Assembly (NCBI GenBank): GCA_900618795.1
Contig: UYJD01000014.1
Location: 632,930 to 696,929, forward strand
From: Cyanodermella asteris
Taxonomy: Eukaryota; Ascomycota; Lecanoromycetes; Ostropales; Stictidaceae
Length of the DNA: 64,000 nucleotides
Reading direction: 5' to 3'
Numbering within the stretch: the first letter of the stretch is position 1; every line of letters begins with the position of its first letter. Of this stretch, positions 1 to 9,283 are shown in pieces. The notes beneath the pieces were generated by a model. That model was not told the DNA's origin. It saw nothing but the letters and a program-made list of their open reading frames with translations, and did no database searches. The position numbers were made by a program, and so were the translations under genes.

Positions 1-235
1 GGAACCGCGTGGGTTAGCAGAAGTCAAATTCCAAGCCATGGCTTGGGAGACGTCGTGGACCGGCAAGCGAATTACGGACCATCTTTCTCTGCTCACGTTT
101 CTGGAGTATAAGTACCATGTCGCGGCCCTCGAGCCGGAGCGACCTGCCTTGTGGCGAGCTCCCGTTTCGAGCTTCCATGCTGTTACGACTAACGATCAGA
201 CGGCCGTACGATCAAACCTTCGTTCTCGTTTCACG

Positions 236-1410
236 ATGCTTGTGCTGCAACTCGTGTGGCCTCTGGCTTTGCTGACCTCCTCGGTCTCTGCCGCCGTCGC
301 GCAGTCTTCTCGAGCACTGAAGACTTTTGGTCCGAAGACCATTTTCAGCCCTCCGACAAACTACAACAACCCTCGCGTATGTGCTCGGATACCGGTGGAC
401 TCCAGATTTCGACTAACGGCTCGCAGGTACTGTATGCTCGAAGCACCACCCTTGCAGATGGCAAGACGCTGCTCGCCACCTGGGAGAACTACTCTCCGGA
501 ACCGCCTCTCGTTTACTTTCCTATCTACCGCAGCACGGATAGCGGTCAGACGTGGCAACACATCTCCAACGTGACCGACCAAGTGAACAACTGGGGCCTG
601 CGTTACCAGCCGTTCCTGTACACCCTGCCGAGCGCCTTCGCAGGATTCCCGGCAGGAACCGTGCTGTGCGCTGGCAACTCGATCCCGACCAATCTCAGCA
701 ACACGCAGATCGACCTGTACGCCTCCACGGACAACGGAAAGCACTGGAAGTTTGTGTCCCACATCGCCGCAGGAGGCGAGGCGCTGCCAAACAACGGTCT
801 GACGCCGGTCTGGGAGCCGTTTCTGCAGCTGTATCAAGGATCCCTGATCGCTTTTTACTCTGATCAGCGAGATCCTGCTCATGGTCAGAAATTGGTCCAC
901 CAGACGTCGAAAGACTTGCGCCATTGGGGCCCTGTTGTCGATGATGTCGCGTATGCAGAGTACACGGCGCGACCCGGTATGACGACAGTGAGCAAGTTGC
1001 CAAACGGTAAATGGTTCATGAGTTATGAGTATGGAGGGGGACCAGGCTTTTCGTCGTACTCGTTTCCGGTCTACTATAAGATCGCCGACTCCCCACTGGA
1101 GTTTGACAAGGTCAACGGCACACAGCTGATCGCGACAGACGGGACAAAGCCTACCGGCAGTCCGTACAATGTCTGGACTTCGTATGGCGGACGCGATGGC
1201 ACGCTTGTTGTAAACGGCGCAAGCAATGCCGAGATCTTCACCAACACTGCTTTGGGAGATCCGAAGGCCTGGAAACTGGTTGCTGTTCCGGAAGCTGCTG
1301 CCTATACTAGGAGCTTGAAGGTGCTGGATAACCAGGGATCGCTCATGATCTTGAGTGGAGGCCCGCTTGGGGAGAACAACACGGTATCGAACGCCGTGAT
1401 AAAGCTATGA
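236..1410 (+). CDS. Secreted GH93/sialidase-like BNR-repeat glycosidase
   Basis: Predicted secreted glycoside hydrolase of the six-bladed beta-propeller sialidase superfamily, closest in layout to fungal GH93 exo-arabinanases, so probably acting on plant arabinan side chains. The start at 236 gives a signal peptide (MLVLQLVWPLALLTSSVSAA). Exon 1 (236-376, 47 codons) joins exon 2 (427-1410) across a 50-nt intron with a GTATGT donor, a CTAAC branch at 413-417 and a CAG acceptor; this joins NNPR to VLYARSTTLADGK. Without splicing, the open frame from 256 misses the signal peptide and translates the intron. The protein is 374 aa, the usual family length. Two Asp-boxes are visible (STDSGQTW, STDNGKHW). 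The family call is good; the substrate is inferred. A TATAAG sequence lies near 108. Confidence 0.8.
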
Positions 1411-1504
1411 TACTCTTACGCTTCGCTGTCGTATTCGAATCATATTCAATGTCGTGAAATCATGACCATAGCCCGAGCATTCTCATGCCGAGTTCTGTCG
1501 AAGC

Positions 1505-2602
1505 TCACCTTCCCCAGCCCTTCTTCGCCTTCTTTGGCTGTGCGCTTGAGGCGCCAGCGCTCACAAACGCGTCCAAGCCGCCACCGCTCAGGCTCTTCAG
1601 GAAGGCATTGGCATCTCTTTCGTTCTGTCGGGCCTTTTCTCGTCTCTTTGACTCATCAAAATCAGCCTCCTTCTTATCACGATTCTTCTTTCGTTCCTCC
1701 TCCCAAATCTCGGTTTGTTTTCGACTCTCTCCGAGGTCCTCCATTTCTTGGTTGCGCTTCTCGTTGTCCTTGCTGAACTGGTAGAAACCAACGCCCTTGC
1801 TTCGAACCTCCTTCGTAGCATCGTAGTGTGTATCTTCTGGCGGTGTCTGGCTGCGATCTCTCCTCGCGGCTAGTTCCTCCATTTGCTTCTCAAGTGCGGC
1901 ATCTGGGTTAAACGCCGCAGTCTGAATTGCGTCGCCATGTATCAAATTCGAAGGCATCTTCGGTCGTGCAGACATGTCTGCGAGGTCCTCTTCCGCGTTC
2001 GCCTGTATTCTGCGTTGCCTTTCCAGGCGTGCAACTTGGGCCTTCGTGGCCTTGCGGGTTCTGCCGAATTCGTCCGTGTAGTCTACCAGCTCCTCATCAC
2101 TTTCCGACGCGTAGTCGTCCGAGGAGGTTTCGGCCTCTTTACCATTCTGCTCTTCGTTTGCCCACTTCTGGTCAAAATCCACCAAAGGTCCCCTCTCCTC
2201 GTCGTTGATGTAACCTGGTCGCTTTTCCACATAATCACCCCTCTTCATTGCCGCATACAGCCTCGCCTTCTCTTCCATTTTCCGCTTTGATCTCTTGAGA
2301 ACGGCTTCGTCCACCCCGCCAATGACGTCCTGAGTTTGGTGGGTGCGCCCATCTTCGTCTTTGGATATGTCCGCGGCAGCACGCTTGCGGTTGCGGTGCG
2401 CTGTGAAGATGTCACCCTTGCGCGGTTTGATGTCGAGATTGGACCGTGAGCGCCCGGAGGTGGTGATCTTGCCGTCCCGCGACTGTGTGAGCAGGGAAGA
2501 GAGCTGAGAGGAGAAGGCGGCGGAGCTGGTGGAGGAGAGCTCTTGCTCGGGCTTCCGGCGGGGGCGTGCCACGCCGTAGAGGGTGTCGGGGTCGGCGGGC
2601 AT
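1505..2602 (-). CDS. CCDC174-family nuclear protein
   Basis: Single-exon gene of 365 aa when started at MPADPDTLYG (2602); six more codons are open upstream. The central block KMEEKARLYAAMKRGDYV, then GPLVDFDQKW and LVDYTDEFGRTRKAT, matches the conserved core of the CCDC174 family (DUF4078). Human CCDC174 is linked to the exon-junction/spliceosome machinery. The rest is charged and coiled-coil-like: an Arg/Lys/Glu-rich helix before a C-terminal tail ending in KKGWGR. The fungal N-terminal pattern, a short acidic start followed by a Ser-rich segment (SSTSSAAFSSQLSSLL), is present. It is convergent with the GH93-like gene (about 95 bp apart) and divergent from TFC6. A role in nuclear RNA processing is inferred from the family only. 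Confidence 0.75.
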   Translation of the reverse strand: MPADPDTLYGVARPRRKPEQELSSTSSAAFSSQLSSLLTQSRDGKITTSGRSRSNLDIKPRKGDIFTAHRNRKRAAADISKDEDGRTHQTQDVIGGVDEAVLKRSKRKMEEKARLYAAMKRGDYVEKRPGYINDEERGPLVDFDQKWANEEQNGKEAETSSDDYASESDEELVDYTDEFGRTRKATKAQVARLERQRRIQANAEEDLADMSARPKMPSNLIHGDAIQTAAFNPDAALEKQMEELAARRDRSQTPPEDTHYDATKEVRSKGVGFYQFSKDNEKRNQEMEDLGESRKQTEIWEEERKKNRDKKEADFDESKRREKARQNERDANAFLKSLSGGGLDAFVSAGASSAQPKKAKKGWGR

Positions 2603-3186
2603 ATTTAGAAAGCCCAGCAAGGACCCGACAGATCAGTGTATCGCAGAGTGCTAGCTAGATGCCGAGGATAATATTGAGGCTCAAGTACCTTCGCCGGAAA
2701 GGCAAGCCGTGTGACAGCTCGCGCTAGGAAAGCCTGTGCAGGTTGTGTAACCCACTGGAAATCAACAAGCTCGATCCTGGAGCGAACCGCCACGGCTATG
2801 TTCAACGATGACCATGGCTACCTGTCATGCGCAATAATGAGAAACTGGCATTCGTTCTCCCTTGGATGTGTCGCGATCTTCGTTCTGTCCTTTCACACAT
2901 ATTATTCGATGTATTGGTGTAGGTGAAGCTCGCTTTGTGACATTTGGTGGGCTACCCAGACCACAACACGTCTAGAATTTCATGATTTCACCTTCCTCAC
3001 AAGGCAAAAACATTAGAACATAATCAAGACAGCTGACTATTGTGCTATCAGGCTATCTCCTTGTGCCTTTCATCATCATCGCAGGCGAGCCCGATGTCAT
3101 CCATCGACTACAGCTTCTGGATGAAATCATGCACATTTTAGGCCTGACGTAAAGTCTGGAAATCGAGCTCATTACGCCTTTAGGAG
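2603..3186. promoter_or_regulatory. Divergent promoter between CCDC174-like gene and TFC6
   Basis: 584 bp between two divergent starts. No convincing ORF. It carries scattered AAGCTCG words (near 2768 and 2928) related to the words found in the clpP and RPB6 promoters, but not in the same tight array. No TATA box stands out. Confidence 0.4.
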
Positions 3187-5397
3187 ATGGCCGAAAGAAC
3201 GCCGCTTCGAAGGACTGGTCGAACGAGAGTGCGTAACAAGCGCTACACATTTGATGCTTTGAAAGGTTCCGACTTTGGCGACTCCAGTGATGACGAGCAA
3301 GCCGACGAACAACTTCTCGAATACCCAGAAGAAGTCGATCAAGATCAAGACGTGGATGATAATTTCGATGCCGACGAAGTCGCCGAGGAAGATGGTGAGG
3401 CGGATGAGGAGGTAGACGAAGACGAAGCGGAATTGAACGAAGCTGCCGGCGCATCAGACGAAGACTCCATACAGACCGGTGACGAGGACGAAGAGCTGGC
3501 CAATGCCGAGCCGATCATAGATATCAATGGCAACAAGATCGCAGTCCGTCGAAAGTCTCGAGCGCGCATTAATGATGAGACATGGCGCTGGACGCAGATA
3601 AGCCAGCCACCAGACAACAACACACGAGGAATCTGGGGCAGGGTCACACATACACATCGGCATCACCTCTTTTGCGAAGCCTTTGGCCGCGAAGAAGAGC
3701 TCAACATACGGCTTTCCGCGGACCGCTTCACCCTTGATCCGACACTTCCGAATCGCGCAACCGGATTCGCATACCCCCCGGGCTACATTGACGGTATTGA
3801 GCACAAGTCCAAAACAGAACTCAAGCCTTGGTTCTCCCCTCTTGGGTGCCACTGGCAGCAGTATCAACACATAAGCGAAGACTTGGATGGGGAAACTGGA
3901 AGGAAATATTTGCCTCGATCTCAAGCATTGTCCGAGATCCTGGCCGGACCGCACCGACAGCAAGAAAGGTACAAACTGGATTTCTTCAAGCCTTTGCACC
4001 TGAATGCAATATTTCAAGCATCGCAATCGGATTTCAATCAAAGAAACAAAGCTGGAAACTCATCTCGAGAGGGTTGGATCATCAATGTAGGTGGACGAAT
4101 CATTGCGCTATCGTGGTCTCCTGCCAGAGCAGGTCAGCCACAGTACCTTGCAGTTGCCGTAGAGCAAAAGAGCCCGGGTGCTACATCGAATCCGTTCGTC
4201 CCGTCCGAGAACTATCCAGCTTCAATTCAGATCTGGCGCCTTGCATCGGCCGATGTGCCTGACAGCACAGGATCGGGTTCCTATTCGACAACTACCCCAA
4301 CGTTGGTTCGCGTTCTCTGTGCTGAGTGGGGTGGCATACGGAGGCTCGAATGGTGCCCAGGGCTCTTTGAGTCCACTGACACGTCTGATCAGCCTGACGA
4401 CACGATTGGATTCTTGGCCGCCATTTGGACGGATGGTACGGCTCGGGTCCTCAAGGTTGACGTACCACGAGCAACCGACAGTGTCTTCACACTCTTCAAG
4501 ACAGCACCGTTCTCAGTCAGGCCGCCAACCACCGTTTGCACGTGTCTTGCCTGGATCGATAGCGAAAATCTGGCTGTTGGCTGTGCGAATGGCTATATCG
4601 CTGTCTGGAACGTCGGTCGTGCAATGCAGCAGGTCAAGGCCGGAGAGGATGGGTTGGCAAGACGCTTCAAACCCTGGCTTTGGCATGCTACCCACGAGAC
4701 GTACATCATTGAGATCATATCAATGGGGCCAATCAATCCGCACCTCATGCACACACTATCGATATCCGGCTACCAGCAACTCACGGACCTCCGCAATCCA
4801 GAACTCGAGTTCTCGGCAACGCTTCGCAGCAGGATGTATCAGTCATCGGCAGCATTCTGTTACCACATGCAAACCTCCGTAACAATGGACGAAAACAGTG
4901 ACTTGGTGGCGTTGCTGCACAGGAGATTCTTCAACGCGCGGCGCATCGCTCCCACCACCACAGGCACTTCGGGCAGTGGTGTAGTCGCGAGTAGTCCATT
5001 GCATTGCAGCGTCCTGTTTGGTACCCCGGATGGAATGGTGGCCTGCACAAATCCACTGCAGCGAATCGTCCTACCCCGAGCTAGAACTTCGTATGTGCAA
5101 AAGTGGTTTGTGCATGAGTGGAGAGAGGTCAGGCCCAACTCCAACGGCGCACAGGAGACGAAAGATCAGGACTCAAGGCGGGGCGTCGTCAGAATGACGG
5201 AGGGCTACAGGCTAGAAAAGGTCTCTGCTAAGTACAGAGCGAAGAACAAGAAAGAGCGGATGCTACAGACAGCCTTTGTGTTTGAGGAAGAACAGGCGAT
5301 AACGGCAATTGTCTGGAATCCAAACCTAGAATACGCCAGCTGGGCAGCAGCCGGCACTGGCAGTGGCCTGCTAAGAATCGAGGACTTGGGCGTGTAA
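3187..5397 (+). CDS. TFC6: TFIIIC subunit Tfc6-like WD40 protein
   Basis: A 736-aa single-exon protein. The N-terminus is basic (MAERTPLRRTGRTRVRNK), followed by a long Asp/Glu-rich stretch at about residues 30-110, then a WD40-like beta-propeller (for example GGRIIALSWSPARAGQPQYLAVA, given here in part as GRIIALSWSP, and VCTCLAWIDSENLAVG). The C-terminus (YASWAAAGTGSGLLRIEDLG) matches the ending of fungal Tfc6/Sfc6, the tauB subunit of TFIIIC related to human GTF3C2. TFIIIC binds the A/B boxes of tRNA genes and recruits TFIIIB. WD40 proteins are easily confused, but the acidic N-terminus, the length and the GSG-RIEDL ending favour Tfc6. Start ATG at 3187 follows a stop-rich leader. Confidence 0.7.
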   Translation: MAERTPLRRTGRTRVRNKRYTFDALKGSDFGDSSDDEQADEQLLEYPEEVDQDQDVDDNFDADEVAEEDGEADEEVDEDEAELNEAAGASDEDSIQTGDEDEELANAEPIIDINGNKIAVRRKSRARINDETWRWTQISQPPDNNTRGIWGRVTHTHRHHLFCEAFGREEELNIRLSADRFTLDPTLPNRATGFAYPPGYIDGIEHKSKTELKPWFSPLGCHWQQYQHISEDLDGETGRKYLPRSQALSEILAGPHRQQERYKLDFFKPLHLNAIFQASQSDFNQRNKAGNSSREGWIINVGGRIIALSWSPARAGQPQYLAVAVEQKSPGATSNPFVPSENYPASIQIWRLASADVPDSTGSGSYSTTTPTLVRVLCAEWGGIRRLEWCPGLFESTDTSDQPDDTIGFLAAIWTDGTARVLKVDVPRATDSVFTLFKTAPFSVRPPTTVCTCLAWIDSENLAVGCANGYIAVWNVGRAMQQVKAGEDGLARRFKPWLWHATHETYIIEIISMGPINPHLMHTLSISGYQQLTDLRNPELEFSATLRSRMYQSSAAFCYHMQTSVTMDENSDLVALLHRRFFNARRIAPTTTGTSGSGVVASSPLHCSVLFGTPDGMVACTNPLQRIVLPRARTSYVQKWFVHEWREVRPNSNGAQETKDQDSRRGVVRMTEGYRLEKVSAKYRAKNKKERMLQTAFVFEEEQAITAIVWNPNLEYASWAAAGTGSGLLRIEDLGV

Positions 5398-5494
5398 TCG
5401 AAGCCGGGGCAGGTACGTGTCAGGAACGACGAACTTGACGACTCATGATTCTGCAAGAGTACCTATCCACAGGAATGCATTGGTCGTGTCTTAG

Positions 5495-6100
5495 TCAGCC
5501 GCAATATACTAAAGTGATTATGTGTCTGCAGTACTGAGTCGTCTGTCCGTAATCGAACTCGATCTGTAACCTATTCCGATCGACAGCATCGTCCGTCGTG
5601 TTCAGTTCGCACCAGTTTTCCGGCATGTCGAACCAATTAAAATTCCATTCGGGTGGATCGAACGGAAGCATGCGAAGGTCTTCGATCTGACGATCCAACC
5701 TGATTTTGGCTACCGCGACGTCTCTCTCTGATTTCGTTTCGCGTGCTTCCTCCAATTCACGATGTGCCAGCGAAACAAGACCCTCAAGATATTGGCGCTC
5801 TTCGTAAAGACCGCCAGAGCCGAGCAGCCGCTTGCCGACAAGCTTTTGTGCCCAGTTCATGAACTGCTGCTTTGTCAGGCCAGGGCCGTCCTCGCAAGTC
5901 CAAAGCCATTGCCATGGCAGGTCCTTCCAGGTTGGCCTTGTGGGCGGTTTGCACGTTTCTGGATCACGAAAAGGCCTAGTATAGGTAGAGATGTTGAATT
6001 GCGCAGTCGCCCTCTCGACGTGCTGCCCCTGATTTGTGTTCGCTTGCGGTGGGTCCATGTTCTCAGGACGTGCTCGCTGGTGTTGATTTGCAAGAAACAT
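5495..6100 (-). CDS. Unknown Trp-rich protein
   Basis: Hypothetical protein of about 201 aa from the ATG at 6100; the frame stays open to 6130 without another ATG, and a CAG just upstream leaves room for an upstream exon I could not define. Another in-frame ATG is at 6058. The sequence is rich in Trp and aromatic residues (WKDLPWQWLWTC, WNFNWFDMPENW) with a charged helix between (about residues 110-150, Glu/Arg-rich). No signal peptide and no membrane segment. I do not recognise the family. It is convergent with TFC6 (about 97 bp between stops), so the frame is unlikely to be a shadow of that gene. Confidence 0.5.
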   Translation of the reverse strand: MFLANQHQRARPENMDPPQANTNQGQHVERATAQFNISTYTRPFRDPETCKPPTRPTWKDLPWQWLWTCEDGPGLTKQQFMNWAQKLVGKRLLGSGGLYEERQYLEGLVSLAHRELEEARETKSERDVAVAKIRLDRQIEDLRMLPFDPPEWNFNWFDMPENWCELNTTDDAVDRNRLQIEFDYGQTTQYCRHIITLVYCG

Positions 6101-6425
6101 GTCGTAGGTAGGTTTCAGCACCAGTGACAACTGCGTATCAATGATAACGGCAGCAAGCGCGGCTCAGCTTGTCAGCCTAGCTGAGGATTCTGTGAGTACT
6201 AGCGTAGTTGCAGTCCTGAGCTAAGGTTTGAGGCGGTCCGATGCCGTAGAGCCCGCAATTCAGATCGCTTGCTGATGATCATGAGGTTTGAAGTCCAACT
6301 CTCGCTTAGGCCGCGGTCCACCTGTTGACGGCCTCCTAGGTGCGCCAAAGTAGAAAGGTTGCTGCTTAAATTCAGGCATCAATCCTCAAGCGCAGAAGGC
6401 ATGATCACAGCATGGGGCCTCAGCC

Positions 6426-7483
6426 TCACTGATCAAGGATGGACATTTGATCGGTAGTCAACCCACTTCGCTCTGCCGTTCGAGGTAAGAGTGGTATAGC
6501 ATGTATAGCATTTCCCACTTTGACCTTCACTTGGTCTACCGGCACAGACGATCGAGCCGGGATCGAGTTCCACAACTCGTCTGTTCGCGTTCGAAGGTCG
6601 CGGTCCGGTTCAGAAAGTGTCCATGCGATGCTAACATGAAACGGGTTGGGCTTGTCGAGGCTAAGCCCTGGATCCGGTGGCTTTTCGTCCACGCTCACCT
6701 TGGCCTTCCCCCCGGAGGATGTGAACAAGCTGGAGTCCTCATACAATAGGGGTTGTCCGGACTGCCTGCAAACCTCGTTGCAGGTGCGCAATAATCCCTC
6801 CAGAACACCGTGCGGAAGCACCTCCAGCTGAAGCACCAAGAACCAGCGGTTGCCTTCGTAGTTGGGGAACCATTGCAAAGCAACCATCTTCGCGTCAAAC
6901 CTGATCCCGTAAGCAAGTCACAATTGGAAAGCTCAATGCTAGTTTTAACTTACGGCTTGGTCCTTTTTCCACTGATTGCCTTGCCCAGCCGTTCAAGAAA
7001 TGGGTTGCGCTCGTGAGTTTGCAGACCAAGCGTCCGCGAAAGACTAATGTGTAAGGGGGCATCCGCACCCAATCCGGTGGTAAGGAGACTGTTGAGCTCG
7101 ATTTGGGGCTTGCGTTCTTTCAGCCGCGTTACGATGGTGTCAAGAATTTCTACAGTATCGGAGTTGGGCCTCCCTTGAGACAGTCAGGGGATTCGAAGAA
7201 TTGTCGTTGAGCTATAGGACTCACATTCAATATAGATATGCGATGGCCAGAGACCCTCAATATGTGGAATTGCACGCTTCCTCCCTTCGTGAAGCGACGG
7301 GTCGTCACATGCCGCTGTCCTCGCAGTAGTTGCGTAGAGGTCGAGAAAGGTGGTGGGAAGAGGGGGCAATGGAGAAATCACGGGATCCGCGGATGCTTTG
7401 CGCTTCAGGGGTTGGACCGGTATGGAAATTGATGTTATTTCATCATCTTCGTCTTCGTCAGACGAATAATTGACTAGCGACAT
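6426..7483 (-). CDS. USB1: U6 snRNA phosphodiesterase Usb1/Mpn1 (three exons)
   Basis: A 2H-family phosphodiesterase that trims the U6 snRNA 3' end. Three exons were reconstructed: 7483-7225, 7173-6954 and 6900-6426, with introns of 51 nt (7224-7174, GTGAGT, CTGAC branch) and 53 nt (6953-6901, GTAAGT). The product is 317 aa. Exon 1 begins MSLVNYSSDEDEDDE, the acidic Usb1 N-terminus; the first junction creates YIEWRPNSDTVEIL. The two catalytic HxS motifs lie in different exons: HISLSRTLG (exon 2) and HVSIAWTL (exon 3). The WFPNYEGNRWFLVL block before the second motif is a Usb1 signature. Both catalytic motifs are intact, so the enzyme should be active. Confidence 0.9.
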
Positions 7484-8220
7484 CGTTTGCCACACAACGC
7501 ATCTTAACAGTGCTCGTGGTCAGGATGAGGAGGAGCAACGACAACAACAAACAGAGCCTGCGCTGCCCCGCGTATGCGAAACTCATGATGGATCTAGTCC
7601 AGTGATGCTGCTCTATTCACAGAAGCCCACATGATCACCTGGATGCAAATGCAAATCCAGAGGCATCTCATATCTTCACAAGCACATAGCTACCTAGACT
7701 CTCTATCACTTTGAGCGACACACGTACCACATAAGTCACAACCATCTCCGATCCAATTCAATTCTCATCTGCCACGTGGGCAAAATACACATGTCCCAGT
7801 CTCCATGATGGCCTTCATTCATCTTTTCTGTTACTCCAATACTTGCTTGTCATCGAAAACGCAAAATGTATTTGCGACGCTGGGCTTCCCCGCATGCTGC
7901 GCTTGCATATGCTCAAAGTTAGTCTGTGTCAACGCCAGACTCTTGCGAGCCCTTTGTCTGGTCATCCTAGAACAATTGAATGCGGCCGAGACCTGCTTGT
8001 GATCGTTCTAGTTGTCTCTGCACCAGATCACAACCACGGTAGACATCTTCGTATCGTTCAATTACATGCACCGACAAGTTCACGGCGATTCGGCTTGAGC
8101 AGAGACCAGCCGAATACGCGCATATTTAGAAGGTGCACATGTGCTCGTTTTCACTGAGCTCGAATCATAGTCCCACATTCCACGTTCAATCTCAACTTTG
8201 CGCAATTTCGTACAGTCGCG
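7484..8220. other. Intergenic, no gene seen
   Basis: 737 bp between USB1 and the HsbA-like pseudogene. Short ORFs on the plus strand (7805-8157) overlap in two frames and resemble nothing I recognise. Upstream of the pseudogene there is an A/T-rich stretch near 8118 that may be the relic of its promoter. Confidence 0.4.
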
Positions 8221-8724
8221 ATGCATATCCTGTTTTTACTGCCTTCCTTCACCTATATCTACGCGGCTTCAGGATCTGCGGGGATACAAACTGACCTGAA
8301 ATTGATCGATAATGACACTGGCAAACTGACAAATGCCATCAACAACTGAGACGACTCGAACAATGGGGCAATACCCATTCAAAACGGCTGGAACACGCTG
8401 CACAACGACTGCAACAATACAATCGCCGATGTCAACAAAACAGGGACACTCGCCAGCGCAGACTTGAGCACAATTGCCAACTGCTTCGGCAGCATCGGAC
8501 CCGACCTGGTCAACGTCTGCAAGACTGTAACTGCCAAATAGGCATCTTTTCAGAGCTGAGGGCTGGCTAGTCTTGCTGCAAACGATGTAAAGACGTACAA
8601 ACTAGACGTTGACAGCCTCTGCACGGCTTTGCAGCGAAAGGTATCGTCGAATGATAGGGCACAGATCCAGCAGACTTGCAATCAAGTGGGTTCGGCATGC
8701 GATCCTAATACCGTAGGAGTATAG
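8221..8724 (+). pseudogene. HsbA-like secreted cell-wall protein pseudogene
   Basis: One frame of 168 codons reads as a secreted protein from the ATG at 8221 (hydrophobic leader MHILFLLPSFTYIYAASG) to the TAG at 8722. It is interrupted by three nonsense codons: TGA 8347, TAG 8539 and TGA 8557. No frameshift occurs, and the sequence on both sides keeps the same protein pattern: LKLIDNDTGKLTNAINN, then PIQNGWNTLHNDCNN, then LAANDVKTYKLDVDSLCTAL. This is the layout of fungal HsbA (hydrophobic surface binding)/cell-wall galactomannoprotein-type domains. Introns do not rescue it: the only plausible donor/acceptor pair (8527-8570, 44 nt) would shift the frame. A recent nonsense-inactivated host gene is the simplest reading. 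The HsbA label is moderate; the reading of a broken secreted protein is stronger. Confidence 0.65.
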
Positions 8725-9283
8725 ACGGCAGCCAGATCAATGCTGACGCTTCAGCATGCGTCCCATACTATGCTTTGTTGAGGCCTGCTAGCCTTGCTGA
8801 CGGCCCTCTTAACTGAGTCTCCGAGAACTAATGCGCGCTTCGGGGGTCAAGAGTATCTGCCATAGTGTAGGTTTGTGTTGGCGTTTTCGGTGGCAGCAGA
8901 TAGGAAGCTAGGAGATAATGCTGGCAGCGCTTGTGTGTAAGCTTGTTGCTCAAACAATAAGCCGATCGGCAATCTACAGGAGGGAGTATAAGCGAAGGAA
9001 ATGACCCTTTAGATCCTGAATCAAGCAAGTGCTCAGTTTCTGCCCCTGTGATATTTAACAGTCTGGGTGCGGTGATGGCGCGGAAACAAGCCCGAGTTTG
9101 GTTACGCACGCCTCGGTCAAAACTCCGGCCACAATTTATTCTTTAGAGTCATCTCAAGTTGCATATATCATAAACGGCTCGAGATCCATGCGCGGAGTGA
9201 AAAGGGCCCTGCCGATTGCTCGCGGCTTGCGCTTAAGTCTCCAGCCATCGCCGCTCGTTCTGCGATCGCCAAAATCCTTCAGT
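8725..9283. other. Intergenic, no gene seen
   Basis: 559 bp upstream of DEG1. A minus-strand ORF of 93 codons (8828-9109) lacks recognisable features and lies where the DEG1 promoter should be. Confidence 0.4.

Noticed and set aside
8527-8570. Intron removing two of the stops in the HsbA-like gene
   Set aside because: Its 44-nt length would shift the frame away from the conserved downstream reading, and the first stop would remain.
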